Assembly: GCA_004138175.2 (NCBI GenBank)
Contig: RYFE02000008.1
Location: 110,876-174,875, forward strand
From: Chloroflexales bacterium ZM16-3
GTDB lineage: Bacteria; Chloroflexota; Chloroflexia; Chloroflexales; Chloroflexaceae
Length of the DNA: 64,000 nucleotides
Direction: 5' to 3'
Made by a program: the position numbers and the translations under genes. Each line of letters opens with the position of its first letter. The first letter of the stretch is position 1. The notes beneath the pieces are model-generated. The model was not told the DNA's origin, searched no databases, and saw nothing but the letters and a program-made list of their open reading frames with translations. Positions 48,456-56,376 of the stretch are shown piece after piece.

Positions 48456-48461
48456 ATTATA
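48456..48461 (-). promoter_or_regulatory. -10 box upstream of the aldolase gene
   Basis: Minus-strand TATAAT at 48456-48461, preceded directly by TG. No clear -35 box. Leader about 55 bases with AAGGAG. Confidence 0.5.
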
Positions 48462-48509
48462 CACGAACCTCGTTGGGGCTGGGAATTGTCGGGGGGGTAT
48501 ATCCCTCCC

Positions 48510-48995
48510 CTATGGCATATTATCCTGCGCCTTATCGAGCTGGAGCACCAGGGTCTCAAAGAGGTCGCTCTCGGTGATAATGCCGATTACCCGATTCTGA
48601 TCATCGACCACAGGCAGGCCGCCAAACTTGTTCTCAATCATGAGCATGGCCGCCTCGCGCAGGCCGGTCTCGGGCGTGATCGCCATCGGGTCGTTGGTCA
48701 TCACCTCATAGACCTTGACGTGGCGCAGGGCTTGGGCGATGTCGAGCGGGTCGAACCCGGCGACGCGCATAATGTCGGCCCCACGGATGTCGCCCTGGGT
48801 GATCATGCCGCGCAGCTCGCCGGTGTCGATCACTACCGGCAGGCGGCGGACGTCGTGCTCGCGCATAAACGCCAGGGCTTCGCTCAGCGGAGCGGCCAGG
48901 TTGATCGTGACAGCAGGTGTGCGCATCCAGTAGCGTACTTCTTGCTCGGCAGGGACGTGGGGCACATCGTGAGGTGAAGAAAATGTCGCGCTCAT
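48510..48995 (-). CDS. CBS-domain pair protein
   Basis: 161 residues from ATG 48995 (AAGGAGG six bases ahead). Two tandem CBS motifs: MRTPAVTINLAAPLSEALAF with RRLPVVIDTGELRGMITQGD, and MTNDPMAITPETGLREAAML with GGLPVVDDQNRVIGIITESD. Such Bateman modules bind adenosine nucleotides such as AMP, ATP or SAM and act as energy sensors, alone or by contacting other proteins. The N-terminal 20 residues are polar. No enzymatic domain is attached. It is on its own transcript upstream of the aldolase gene, and a regulatory link between them is possible but unproven. Confidence 0.92.
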   Translation of the reverse strand: MSATFSSPHDVPHVPAEQEVRYWMRTPAVTINLAAPLSEALAFMREHDVRRLPVVIDTGELRGMITQGDIRGADIMRVAGFDPLDIAQALRHVKVYEVMTNDPMAITPETGLREAAMLMIENKFGGLPVVDDQNRVIGIITESDLFETLVLQLDKAQDNMP

Positions 48996-49125
48996 GATCA
49001 GCCTCCTTGCTGTCGTGACGCTCATATGCACATTTGGTGCGTGTTGTGGGTTATATCATAGCGCGTGGTCTGCCTGTCCGATGGGGCGGTCTCCTTACTA
49101 GCGGTGATCATTCGGCAACGGCGGG

Positions 49126-49154
49126 TTGCCCCGGCTCTGGGCTTGGGGTACAAT
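49126..49154 (+). promoter_or_regulatory. Promoter of the glutaminyl cyclase gene
   Basis: -35 TTGCCC (49126-49131), 17-base spacer, -10 TACAAT (49149-49154). A GGACAGGGGACAGGGGACA word repeat follows and may double as the ribosome site (AGGGGA, nine bases before the ATG). Confidence 0.6.
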
Positions 49155-49190
49155 GCCTCGGCTGTCGGACAGGGGACAGGGGACATCTTT

Positions 49191-50174
49191 ATGCGCCGTA
49201 ATCTGCTCGTGCGCGCTGCGACACTGCTGGCCGCCGTGCTGCTGAGCTATGGGTGCGCGGGCGTGCCCTCATCGGCGGCCTCGATCGGCGAGGTGAGCCC
49301 GAATCTTCTCACGCCCCTCGTAGTGCCGCCAACGGTCGTGCCCGCGCCGACCACCGCGCCCGCCGTCTCGCCCGCCCCGTCCGGGTCAATCGCCTACAGC
49401 TACCAGGTGGTGCGCCGCTACCCTCACGACATCCACGCCTGGACGGAGGGATTGGTCTATGTGGGCGACGACACGCTCTACGAGAGCACCGGCGAGTACG
49501 CGGATTCCTCGCTGCGCCTAGTGCAGATCTCCACCGGCGAGGTGCTGCAAATTGCCGACCTGGGCAACCCGAATCTCTACGGCGAGGGTATCTCGCCAGT
49601 GGGCGACACGATCTTCCAGCTCACCTGGCAGAACTGCCTGGGCCTGCTCTATAACCGGGCCAGCTTCGCGAAGACCGGCCAGTTCAGCTTTCCCACCTCC
49701 GGCGGCCAGTGCGCCATGGAGGGCTGGGGGCTGACCTACGACGGCAGCCAGCTGATCATGAGCGACGGCACGAACACGCTCTCGTTCATCGACCCGGCGG
49801 CCACGATCCAGAGCGGCCAGATGGCGATTGTGCGCCAGGTGAAGGTGACGGACAGCCAGGGCGAGCCGGTCAGGAACCTCAACGAGCTTGAGTATATCCA
49901 CGGCTCGGTATTCGCCAATGTCTGGCTGACGAACCGGATCGTGCAGATCGACCCGGCCACCGGCGCGGTGATCGGCGAGCTTGACTTGAGCGGCCTGCTG
50001 AGCGCAGCGGATCGCCAGGGCAGCCCAACCCCCGATGTGCTCAACGGGATCGCCTACGATGCGGCGGGCGACCGGCTATTCATCACCGGCAAGTACTGGC
50101 CAGCCCTCTTCGAGATCAAGCTACAGCCGCCGCTCGGCTTCCGCAACAACCTGCCGCTGGTGGTCAGAGGCTGA
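49191..50174 (+). CDS. Glutaminyl-peptide cyclotransferase (plant-type beta-propeller), lipoprotein
   Basis: 327 residues from ATG 49191. Lipobox LLSYGC (C22) and a Pro/Ala/Val linker, then the five-bladed propeller of plant/bacterial glutamine cyclotransferases: YPHDIHAWTEGLVYVGDDTL, YESTGEYADSSLR, LYGEGISPVGDTIFQLTWQN, EGWGLTYDGSQLIMSDGT and YIHGSVFANVWLTNRI. It converts N-terminal Gln of exported peptides to pyroglutamate. The C-terminus NNLPLVVRG resembles the tail of the subtilase at 13838. It ends seven bases before the CPBP gene and may be co-transcribed with it. Confidence 0.9.
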   Translation: MRRNLLVRAATLLAAVLLSYGCAGVPSSAASIGEVSPNLLTPLVVPPTVVPAPTTAPAVSPAPSGSIAYSYQVVRRYPHDIHAWTEGLVYVGDDTLYESTGEYADSSLRLVQISTGEVLQIADLGNPNLYGEGISPVGDTIFQLTWQNCLGLLYNRASFAKTGQFSFPTSGGQCAMEGWGLTYDGSQLIMSDGTNTLSFIDPAATIQSGQMAIVRQVKVTDSQGEPVRNLNELEYIHGSVFANVWLTNRIVQIDPATGAVIGELDLSGLLSAADRQGSPTPDVLNGIAYDAAGDRLFITGKYWPALFEIKLQPPLGFRNNLPLVVRG

Positions 50175-50181
50175 TAGAGCT

Positions 50182-51123
50182 GTGCCTCAAGCCACCATCA
50201 GCGAGCCTGCCTCGCCCATCCGCCCGTCGCTGCTGCGGCGCATCGTGACCCACTGGGTCGTCCGGCTGCTGCTGACGGCAGGGGCCTTCATCTTCCTGAT
50301 CCTGCTGCTCGGCCTGCCGGCCTTCAGCCTGCCGGTCGCGGCCGACCCCCTGCTGCTCCAGGAGATCATTGGCACGATGAGCGCCTTCGGCGCGATCTCC
50401 CTGGTGACGCGGCTGGCGGAGCGCCGATCCATGGCCGAGATCGGGATGGGCCTGCGCGAGCTACCGGGGCGATGGCTGCGCGGCTTCGCCGTCGGCGCAG
50501 GCTTTATGATGGCCTGCGCCGTCATCCTGGCCCTGCTTGGCGGCTACCGGGTAACGGCGGTGAGCCTCGCCCTCGGGCCGCTGCTCTACGGGCTGCTGCT
50601 CCATATGGCTGTGGGCCTGTTCGAGGAGGGGCTGTTTCGGGGCATCCTCTTCCGGCTGCTAGAGGAGGGGCTGGGCTCGTGGGCGGCCCTGACAATAACC
50701 GCTGCGATCTTCGGCGCGGCCCACCTGATGAACCCGCAGGCCACCCTCTGGGGCGCGGCGGCGATCGCCATCGAGGCCGGGGTGCTGCTCGGCGCGGCCT
50801 ACATGCTCACCCGCAGCCTGTGGTTTGTGGCCGGCCTGCACGCGGCATGGAACTTCACGCAGGGGCCGGTGTTGGGCTTCAATATCTCTGGCTCGGGGAT
50901 GACGACGGAGAGCCTGCTGGTGCCCGCGATCCAGGGGCCAGATCTGCTCACCGGCGGCGTCTTCGGCATTGAGGCCAGCCTGATCGCGGTGTTGCTCGGC
51001 CTGGCACTCGGCGTCTGGTTCGCCGTGCGGGCGGCGCGCGGCGGCCAGACGGTGCGCGCCCTGCTCTGGCGCGGCGGGGTCGCGCGGGTTGGGAAGCCCC
51101 CTAGCACTGAGCAAAGCGCGTGA
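50182..51123 (+). CDS. CPBP-family intramembrane metalloprotease (CAAX-protease-like)
   Basis: 313 residues from GTG 50182, which avoids the long overlap of an upstream start. About eight membrane helices. The ABI/CPBP motifs are FEEGLFRGILFRLLEE (motif 1, EEGxxR), FGAAHL (motif 2) and HAAWNF (motif 3), whose Glu and His residues bind metal in Rce1. Bacterial members process peptides or act in bacteriocin immunity, but most have unknown substrates. The ribosome site is weak (GAGG). It follows the glutaminyl cyclase gene closely. This is the last ordinary gene before the accessory island. Confidence 0.88.
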   Translation: MPQATISEPASPIRPSLLRRIVTHWVVRLLLTAGAFIFLILLLGLPAFSLPVAADPLLLQEIIGTMSAFGAISLVTRLAERRSMAEIGMGLRELPGRWLRGFAVGAGFMMACAVILALLGGYRVTAVSLALGPLLYGLLLHMAVGLFEEGLFRGILFRLLEEGLGSWAALTITAAIFGAAHLMNPQATLWGAAAIAIEAGVLLGAAYMLTRSLWFVAGLHAAWNFTQGPVLGFNISGSGMTTESLLVPAIQGPDLLTGGVFGIEASLIAVLLGLALGVWFAVRAARGGQTVRALLWRGGVARVGKPPSTEQSA

Positions 51124-51175
51124 GCCACTGAGGCTGGTGGCGCGGGCGTCCCGTCAGCTTGTGGCCGACACCTAG

Positions 51176-51349
51176 CCGATTGGCAGCGGCATCGTCGCGA
51201 GCGCCAACAATCTGGTGGTGGAAGATTGCCTCAAGGGCGCAGGCATGCACTGGGACGAGGTGAACATCAACCCCATGCTCGCCTTGCGTAATCCCTTCTG
51301 TAACGGAGACTGTCTGCTAATTTGGGGCAGTTCGTCCCTATTGCGGTGA
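51176..51349 (+). pseudogene. C-terminal remnant of a transposase (ISKra4-like)
   Basis: 57 codons, open from just after an in-frame stop to TGA at 51347. The translation PIGSGIVASANNLVVEDCLK followed by GAGMHWDEVNINPMLALRN matches the end of transposases with the GSG.VE.A...VV..RLKGAGM.W motif. The conserved Glu of VESA is Ala (IVASAN). No upstream transposase coding remains. This is a decayed insertion marking the start of the island. Confidence 0.72.
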
Positions 51350-51559
51350 CGCCAGCGTGGCAGAAAACGGTGCCACGGCCTGACGCGGCGCGGCATGGGG
51401 GCGAATCGGGGCCGCGTAGGCAGCGCGGGAAGGAAATGGGCCGAATCTCCCGTCCCAACGGGCAATGCAGCCCATCGACGCGCACGCTGCGACCGGCCCA
51501 CCGCTGGGAGCCTGCCGCGAATCTGGCACGATGCGGGTGATAATGGGGATGGCGGCGGG

Positions 51560-51760
51560 GCCAGCCCGCGTCGGACACGGCTCAGCCACAGCAGGAGGTT
51601 GCGCAGCGCACACGCCTGGTACAGCTGACTCTGCGCCGCCGCCGTGCCAATCCACCGCGCCCGGCGGCAGCCCTGATAGCGCGTGAGCTAGGCGACCACC
51701 GGCTCGACGGCTCGACTGAGCTCGCCGAAGTCCTGCCAGCGGCCCCCCGCAACACCCGTC
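51560..51760 (-). pseudogene. C-terminal remnant of an IS1182/IS5-type transposase
   Basis: On the minus strand one frame reads WQDFGELSRAVEPVVA, a TAG stop at 51688-51690, then LTRYQGCRRARWIGTAAAQS and QLYQACALRNLLLWLSRVRR. This resembles the end of IS1182-group transposases (FGxLxR..G.RR.RYRGLA..QLQA..). The stop codon and missing N-terminal DDE region mean it is dead. Family assignment is by motif resemblance only. Confidence 0.55.
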
Positions 51761-51826
51761 CCTCCGGGGTTGCGTTGAACGTCGCCCCGGCCCGCAACAG
51801 CAGGTGATAGTTCGAAGTAAACCACC

Positions 51827-51855
51827 CCACCGCAAGCGGTGGAGGCTTTTTCATC
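51827..51855. mobile_element. Hairpin end of an IS200/IS605-like element
   Basis: CCACCG-CAAG-CGGTGG (51827-51842) followed by AGGCTTTTTC, placed just beyond the 3' end of the IS200-type fragment, where subterminal hairpins of this family lie. It would also work as a plus-strand terminator. Confidence 0.55.
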
Positions 51856-51869
51856 GCACACATTGCGTC

Positions 51870-52121
51870 TCAAGCGGATGGCTCAAATCCCTCACGTTCA
51901 CTATCCTGGTCCTGGATGGAGCGCTTGATCAGATCGGCGGTAACATGGTCTCCAGCAGAACCAACGTAGGAGCCATCGGCCCAGAGTTTGCCACCCCAGT
52001 GCGTACGCCGAAGCTGCGTCCGGTAGGCAGCGAACAACTCCCGTGCGGTGATGCTCTTACGAAATGGATGGTACAATAGCCATGGCGAACCGTTTTCTGT
52101 GATCTGATTTGGCCTACGCAA
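51870..52121 (-). pseudogene. Truncated IS200-type TnpA (Y1 transposase)
   Basis: About 83 codons. KSITARELFAAYRTQLRRTH, WGGKLWADGSYVGSAGDHVT and ADLIKRSIQDQD correspond to the C-terminal half of IS200/IS605 TnpA. The N-terminal part with the HUH motif is missing. In the segment KRSIQDQ the residue that should be the catalytic Tyr (Y...Q spacing) is Ser. It therefore cannot transpose. Confidence 0.75.
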
Positions 52122-52183
52122 TCCCTATCATGCCACAAAAAGCGATTCGCTCATCTGTGCCAAATAATTAGCCGACAGTCTCC

Positions 52184-52301
52184 TATAGATATCTCAGGCT
52201 AAGGTGAGACTATTGGACTACTCCCCTTCTTGGCTCCAGGATGCGGAGTTGGCCGAGATAACCGTTCACCGATTGTCCCACTTTAGCCTGAGATATCTAT
52301 A
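52184..52301. mobile_element. 118-bp element with 27-bp terminal inverted repeats (MITE-like)
   Basis: TATAGATATCTCAGGCTAAG at 52184 and its inverse ending at 52301, 25 of 27 positions pairing. No coding capacity. It is AT-richer than the core genome and sits 19 bases upstream of the FkbM methyltransferase start, so it could provide that gene's promoter. Confidence 0.7.
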
Positions 52302-52320
52302 TATAGAGGTATGACATACT

Positions 52321-53160
52321 ATGCATCAAAGGATCTCCTATTCCCAACAGGCTGAAGATATTCTTCTTGATCGCTATTTTGGCGCACGCCAGGGGACATA
52401 TCTCGATATTGGTGCGTATCACCCTATTGTTGACAACAACACTTATTTCTTCTATCAGCGTGGCTGGCGAGGCACAAGCATCGAGCCAATACCGCAACTT
52501 CACGAGCTCGCACAACTATTGCGACCAGAGGACAGTAATATTGCCGGTGCGATACTCGACAAAGGGAGCACTGCAACGATCTATAAAGTATTAGAGAAGG
52601 GCACCTCGGTTGAAAGAGAGTCGGAGGCATATACGAAGTATCGGCGTGGGCCGATCAGTTGGTACGATGGCCTTCCTTACAGTGGGCTCTCTACATTTTC
52701 CAGCGTAGTAGCATCACGACACAGCGCCGCAGGCTACCCTGTTATATCTATAGATGTCGTATCTCTTACATTTGAACAGCTAATTGAAGATTTCAAGGTT
52801 CGCGAGCCGACGTTTGTCTCTATTGATGTAGAGGGAGTGGAAGAATACGTTATCGACACATTTCCTTTTGCTCACTGGCACCCCGAGATTTTCGTGATCG
52901 AGGCTACGAGTCCTAACTCGGATCGCGGGAGCTATACTTCATGGGAGCCAGTTTTGCTTGAGGAGGGGTATCTGTTTGCATCCTTTAACGGAGTGAACCG
53001 CTTCTATCTGCGGCAGGACTGTGCGGATAGGCTCGGTATTTTCCAGACGCCGGTGAGCAGCCTCGATCACTTTCTGCGTGCCGAGACCGTCATGCTCAGG
53101 CATCGTATTGCCCTGCTTGAAAAGCGCATTCGTCAGTCTCATGGACGCAGCAATGGATGA
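52321..53160 (+). CDS. FkbM-family methyltransferase
   Basis: 279 residues. SAM-dependent fold with motif I YLDIGAYHPIVDNNTYFFYQ, post-I GTSIEPIPQLHELAQ, and FVSIDVEGVEEYVIDTF with VIEATSPNSDRG, which is the FkbM arrangement. FkbM enzymes O-methylate sugars or polyketides; with a glycosyltransferase gene nearby, surface-glycan methylation is plausible. A short charged coiled coil ends the protein (MLRHRIALLEKRIRQSHG). Base composition is visibly lower in GC than the flanking core, with many A/T third positions, suggesting transfer. The upstream region is a MITE-like inverted repeat. No Shine-Dalgarno sequence except AGAGG nine bases ahead. Confidence 0.88.
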   Translation: MHQRISYSQQAEDILLDRYFGARQGTYLDIGAYHPIVDNNTYFFYQRGWRGTSIEPIPQLHELAQLLRPEDSNIAGAILDKGSTATIYKVLEKGTSVERESEAYTKYRRGPISWYDGLPYSGLSTFSSVVASRHSAAGYPVISIDVVSLTFEQLIEDFKVREPTFVSIDVEGVEEYVIDTFPFAHWHPEIFVIEATSPNSDRGSYTSWEPVLLEEGYLFASFNGVNRFYLRQDCADRLGIFQTPVSSLDHFLRAETVMLRHRIALLEKRIRQSHGRSNG

Positions 53161-53188
53161 ATCGGTAGTGGCCTAATGTGGAATGGTG

Positions 53189-53246
53189 GTCATTCCGAGC
53201 GAAGCGAGGAATCCCGGCCGAGACCCTTCGCTTCGCTCAGGGTGAC
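53189..53246. repeat. Core of the MITE-like palindrome without its outer arms
   Basis: GTCATTCCGAGCGAAGCGAG paired with CTTCGCTTCGCTCAGGGTGA, the same core as 22801-22915. The outer AAAAGGAACGCTGT arms are missing. Confidence 0.75.
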
Positions 53247-53324
53247 ATTCGAGATAGATCCATTACCGATGAATCTACCTTGAGCAGATCTCTATTGGCG
53301 GTTTTCGGCTAGGCTGCTGACGTT

Positions 53325-56285
53325 CTAATTTTCTAGGATTTCGTCTAGAGAGGTCAGCACCGAACCGTACGGGCTCTGGGCAGCCGACTCTAATTCACGA
53401 GCGATCTGCTCGGCGTGTAGTAGCGAGATACCCGTTGGGATGATTGTGATAGTCTCAGCGCTAGAATGTTCAGTTGTATTCACTCCAGTGGCCCACCACT
53501 GCCGCAGATCGCTGAGCACCTGCTGGCCCAGGGGCATACGGCGTTGACAATACCGTGCTATTGGCTCAGTCGCTAGTTGTGGACTCCGACCCACCAGAAT
53601 ATCGTCGAGAAGCAACGAATTATAGCGCAGTGCATAGATCATCGCCAGTTTATAGAATTGCACTGTATCTTTATAGGCTTGGCTTAGCGTATCCACGCAT
53701 AATTTAAAGTTAGCATGACCAACGACAGTGAACAGGTAAGCCAGACAATCATTATATTCATACTTCTCTGCTATAATTCGGGCTTGGGTGATATGTGTCC
53801 GCAGTTTCTTATTATCACTATTATTCTTGTCAGGCTGTGCAAGCATTGACCGAATGACCCCAATTATTGCGCAGCATTCATAGTAGAATCGCCCCACACC
53901 AAGCTTCAGCACAGAATTATATGCAGCGATGGCATCATCCCATCGCAGTAGCGCTTCGTAACAGGTGCCAAGCCAGAGGATGACTTCCGGCATGCCAAAG
54001 TTATCATTGAATGTTCGTCGAATACTTAAAGACTCTTCGAGTGAGACAATAGCCTCGGCCAACAACCCCTGGTGAAACTGCACAATACCGCGAAAGTTCA
54101 ATGAGCGAGCTCGCTGTATGCCGAGGGATTGCGAGAACTGTGCTTGGATAACAAGCGCTTCCTGGATGCGTTCGTGGGCCTGGAGGAAGTGGCCTTGCAT
54201 CCCCAATGCCAGGCCTAGCTCAGAGATACTCATCGCATGGAACAGACTGTATCGGTTTGATCTCCCCTCGATCTCAATAGCCTCGCTCAGATCGCGGGTT
54301 GCATCGGCATAGCGCCCCATCCAGATCAAGCCGGCTGAGGTAACTCCGAGTAGAGCGGCGCGAATACCAGAAGTCTCCGAGGGCACTTGATGGAGACCCT
54401 CCTCGCGTGCTTTCAATCCTTTGTACCAGTCTGTCCGATCAAAGAAGAGCATTTGAAGGTTAAATGAGACATTTGCGACCTGGTATCGATTATTATGCTC
54501 AATAGCCATATTGCGAGCCTCTACGAGAGTCATGATCGCCTCCTCCCAACGGCCGATACGCCGATAGATGCTTGCAAGAGAGCTATAGTTCACAAATCGC
54601 TTGGGGTCGTTGACAGGCAGCAAGCGCTGACTTTCCTCGCAGACGCGGATTGCCTGTGAGGAGGTAATAGTCTCGCCAAGACGCTCGGCGGTACATAGGG
54701 CCATGCCAATGTTTGAGAGCGCATAGGCGCGCAGGAGCGACTCAATGTCGGTCCGAGCGGCGATCTGCCAGTACACCGGGTCGGCTGCTGCTATGCGACC
54801 AGACATCTGGTCGAGGCGCGCCTGATAGTAGGCGTACCACATTTTGCTATTGATCTGGTCAAATGGGAAATTGCTCATCGAGCGTAGCAGATCACCTAGC
54901 TTATTGGTCATCCATTGATTGTCGACCTCTTCAGCAATACGCAGAAATTCCTGTAGCCCGCGGCTTTCGTCTGCGCAGAGAGAATGGTAGAGGTATTCCT
55001 GTGTTGTGCGATCAAGATCAGAGCCGCTTGCCTGGGCCAGTAGGCGCTCGTAATACGTTATGGCGCGCAAGTTAAGCTCATCATAGCGTATTGGGTTTCG
55101 CCAGCGCAACTCATCGAGTAATATATCACGAACGGTCTCGTGTAAGGAGATGCCATCGCTGCCAATCCTTACAAATTCAAAAATTCTTACGCTATTAAAA
55201 AGAGAGCCGACATCAGATATTTCTAGCATGTAGGCCAATCTATCTTCATCGATCACACGTAGCACAGCACAGACCTCAAGGGCGCTACGCAACTCACTAG
55301 CGATATTACGGGTTAGTCGTTCGATCAAGAGATAGGTGATCTCGTGATTTTTCGGGATCGCACCGAGATCATCGCAAGACGAGTGCATCGCTATATCTGA
55401 TAGCAGAGAGAGCACTAGAGGATGGCCATCGGCACGATCAACCATAGCATCTATGAGTGCCTCGTTGTGGATATTTCGATGATGGAGGTACTCGCGCGCC
55501 TCACGCTCGCTGAACGGCGAAAGCTCTACTTGAACTATGAGGTCATTAAATTCGGCCCACTCTGGCGAGTCAAGTCGACGTCGCCCAGCAAGTATGAGCA
55601 GCGCGTAGCACTCAAGATTGGCAAAGAGTTGATCTCGCAGCCACCCATCCAAACTGCCAATATGTTCATACTCATCGACCAGAATAACCAGGCGCTGCCT
55701 TGCGCAATATTGATTAATGTCGGCAACAAAGTGTGATGTAAGTTCAACTTCTGGCTGTATCCAATAGTTGCCGTCTTTTCGGCCAACAATTTCATATATT
55801 TTATTGATTTGAGCTTCCATATCCTCCGCAGATATAAGCTCATTGATCGCAGCGACACCTGGTATAGGCACTAGCGACAGAGCAACCCGTGAGCTTTTGA
55901 CAAAGGCGCGCAAGACTGGGCTAGGCAGATCACTTCGAGAGAAGATACGATTCTCAATCTCCTCATGCCGCTTCAAATCGCGTTTGAACTGTGTAAATGG
56001 CAACACCGGCTCTAGTTGTTGATACATACTAATCAGGCAATCATACACGCTTGTCTGCGTTCTCGCACTCAAACGCGCATGAGTAATCTTTTGAGTGGTG
56101 AGCTCATTATTAAACCTCTCAATAAGGGTACTTTTACCGATTCCTCCAATACCATAGATGATTACAAGATCTATTGAGATCTCATTCGCTCTGATAGGAA
56201 TCAAGGATCTCAGGAATGATAAATTCTCGCTACGACCGACGAACGCGGACTGGCGCATCTCAGTGATTTTTCGACGTTTATTCAT
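53325..56285 (-). CDS. Large STAND-type NTPase with TPR-like C-terminal domain
   Basis: 986 residues. N-terminal short region, then a P-loop NTPase: Walker A YGIGGIGKSTLIERF (K51), Walker B RLVILVDEYEHIG near residue 200, sensor-like LLILAGRRRLDSPEW, and LSPFSEREAREYLHHR with DGHPLVLSLLSDIA, which are AAA_16/STAND signatures. A winged-helix-like segment follows (about 325-400; LHETVRDILLDELRWRNP), then helical repeats over about 430-880 resembling TPRs (AYALSNIGMALCTAERLGET, SLNFRGIVQFHQGLLAEAIV, EVILWLGTCYEALLRWDDAI). No effector domain (nuclease, TIR, protease) is recognisable at either end. Composition is low-GC like its FkbM neighbour. Signalling or defence is possible but unproven. Confidence 0.85.
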   Translation of the reverse strand: MNKRRKITEMRQSAFVGRSENLSFLRSLIPIRANEISIDLVIIYGIGGIGKSTLIERFNNELTTQKITHARLSARTQTSVYDCLISMYQQLEPVLPFTQFKRDLKRHEEIENRIFSRSDLPSPVLRAFVKSSRVALSLVPIPGVAAINELISAEDMEAQINKIYEIVGRKDGNYWIQPEVELTSHFVADINQYCARQRLVILVDEYEHIGSLDGWLRDQLFANLECYALLILAGRRRLDSPEWAEFNDLIVQVELSPFSEREAREYLHHRNIHNEALIDAMVDRADGHPLVLSLLSDIAMHSSCDDLGAIPKNHEITYLLIERLTRNIASELRSALEVCAVLRVIDEDRLAYMLEISDVGSLFNSVRIFEFVRIGSDGISLHETVRDILLDELRWRNPIRYDELNLRAITYYERLLAQASGSDLDRTTQEYLYHSLCADESRGLQEFLRIAEEVDNQWMTNKLGDLLRSMSNFPFDQINSKMWYAYYQARLDQMSGRIAAADPVYWQIAARTDIESLLRAYALSNIGMALCTAERLGETITSSQAIRVCEESQRLLPVNDPKRFVNYSSLASIYRRIGRWEEAIMTLVEARNMAIEHNNRYQVANVSFNLQMLFFDRTDWYKGLKAREEGLHQVPSETSGIRAALLGVTSAGLIWMGRYADATRDLSEAIEIEGRSNRYSLFHAMSISELGLALGMQGHFLQAHERIQEALVIQAQFSQSLGIQRARSLNFRGIVQFHQGLLAEAIVSLEESLSIRRTFNDNFGMPEVILWLGTCYEALLRWDDAIAAYNSVLKLGVGRFYYECCAIIGVIRSMLAQPDKNNSDNKKLRTHITQARIIAEKYEYNDCLAYLFTVVGHANFKLCVDTLSQAYKDTVQFYKLAMIYALRYNSLLLDDILVGRSPQLATEPIARYCQRRMPLGQQVLSDLRQWWATGVNTTEHSSAETITIIPTGISLLHAEQIARELESAAQSPYGSVLTSLDEILEN

Positions 56286-56376
56286 ATGCTTTTCGACCCA
56301 GATCCTTCGGCAACCTACACTGCACCACTATACTCTATAAACGTATCGGAGGGAGCGCTTGTCATTCTTATAACTC

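Larger units (their letters stand above)
51305..52183. mobile_element. Degenerate insertion bounded by 21-24-bp inverted repeats
   Basis: GGAGACTGTCTGCTAATTTGG at 51305-51325 is repeated in inverse at 52160-52183 (CCAAATAATTAGCCGACAGTC plus TCC), with a few differences. The 880 bases between hold two transposase fragments from other families. The left repeat lies inside the ISKra4-like remnant. Whether this was one element or a nest is unclear. Confidence 0.55.

Noticed and set aside
50035..50181. Upstream start for the CPBP protease
   Set aside because: It would overlap the glutaminyl cyclase gene by about 140 bases, and the added residues are low-complexity with no membrane character.
51338..51835. 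165-codon minus-strand gene in the transposase debris
   Set aside because: The frame carries no transposase motifs. A different frame of the same strand matches an IS1182/IS5-like end, so this one is a shadow.
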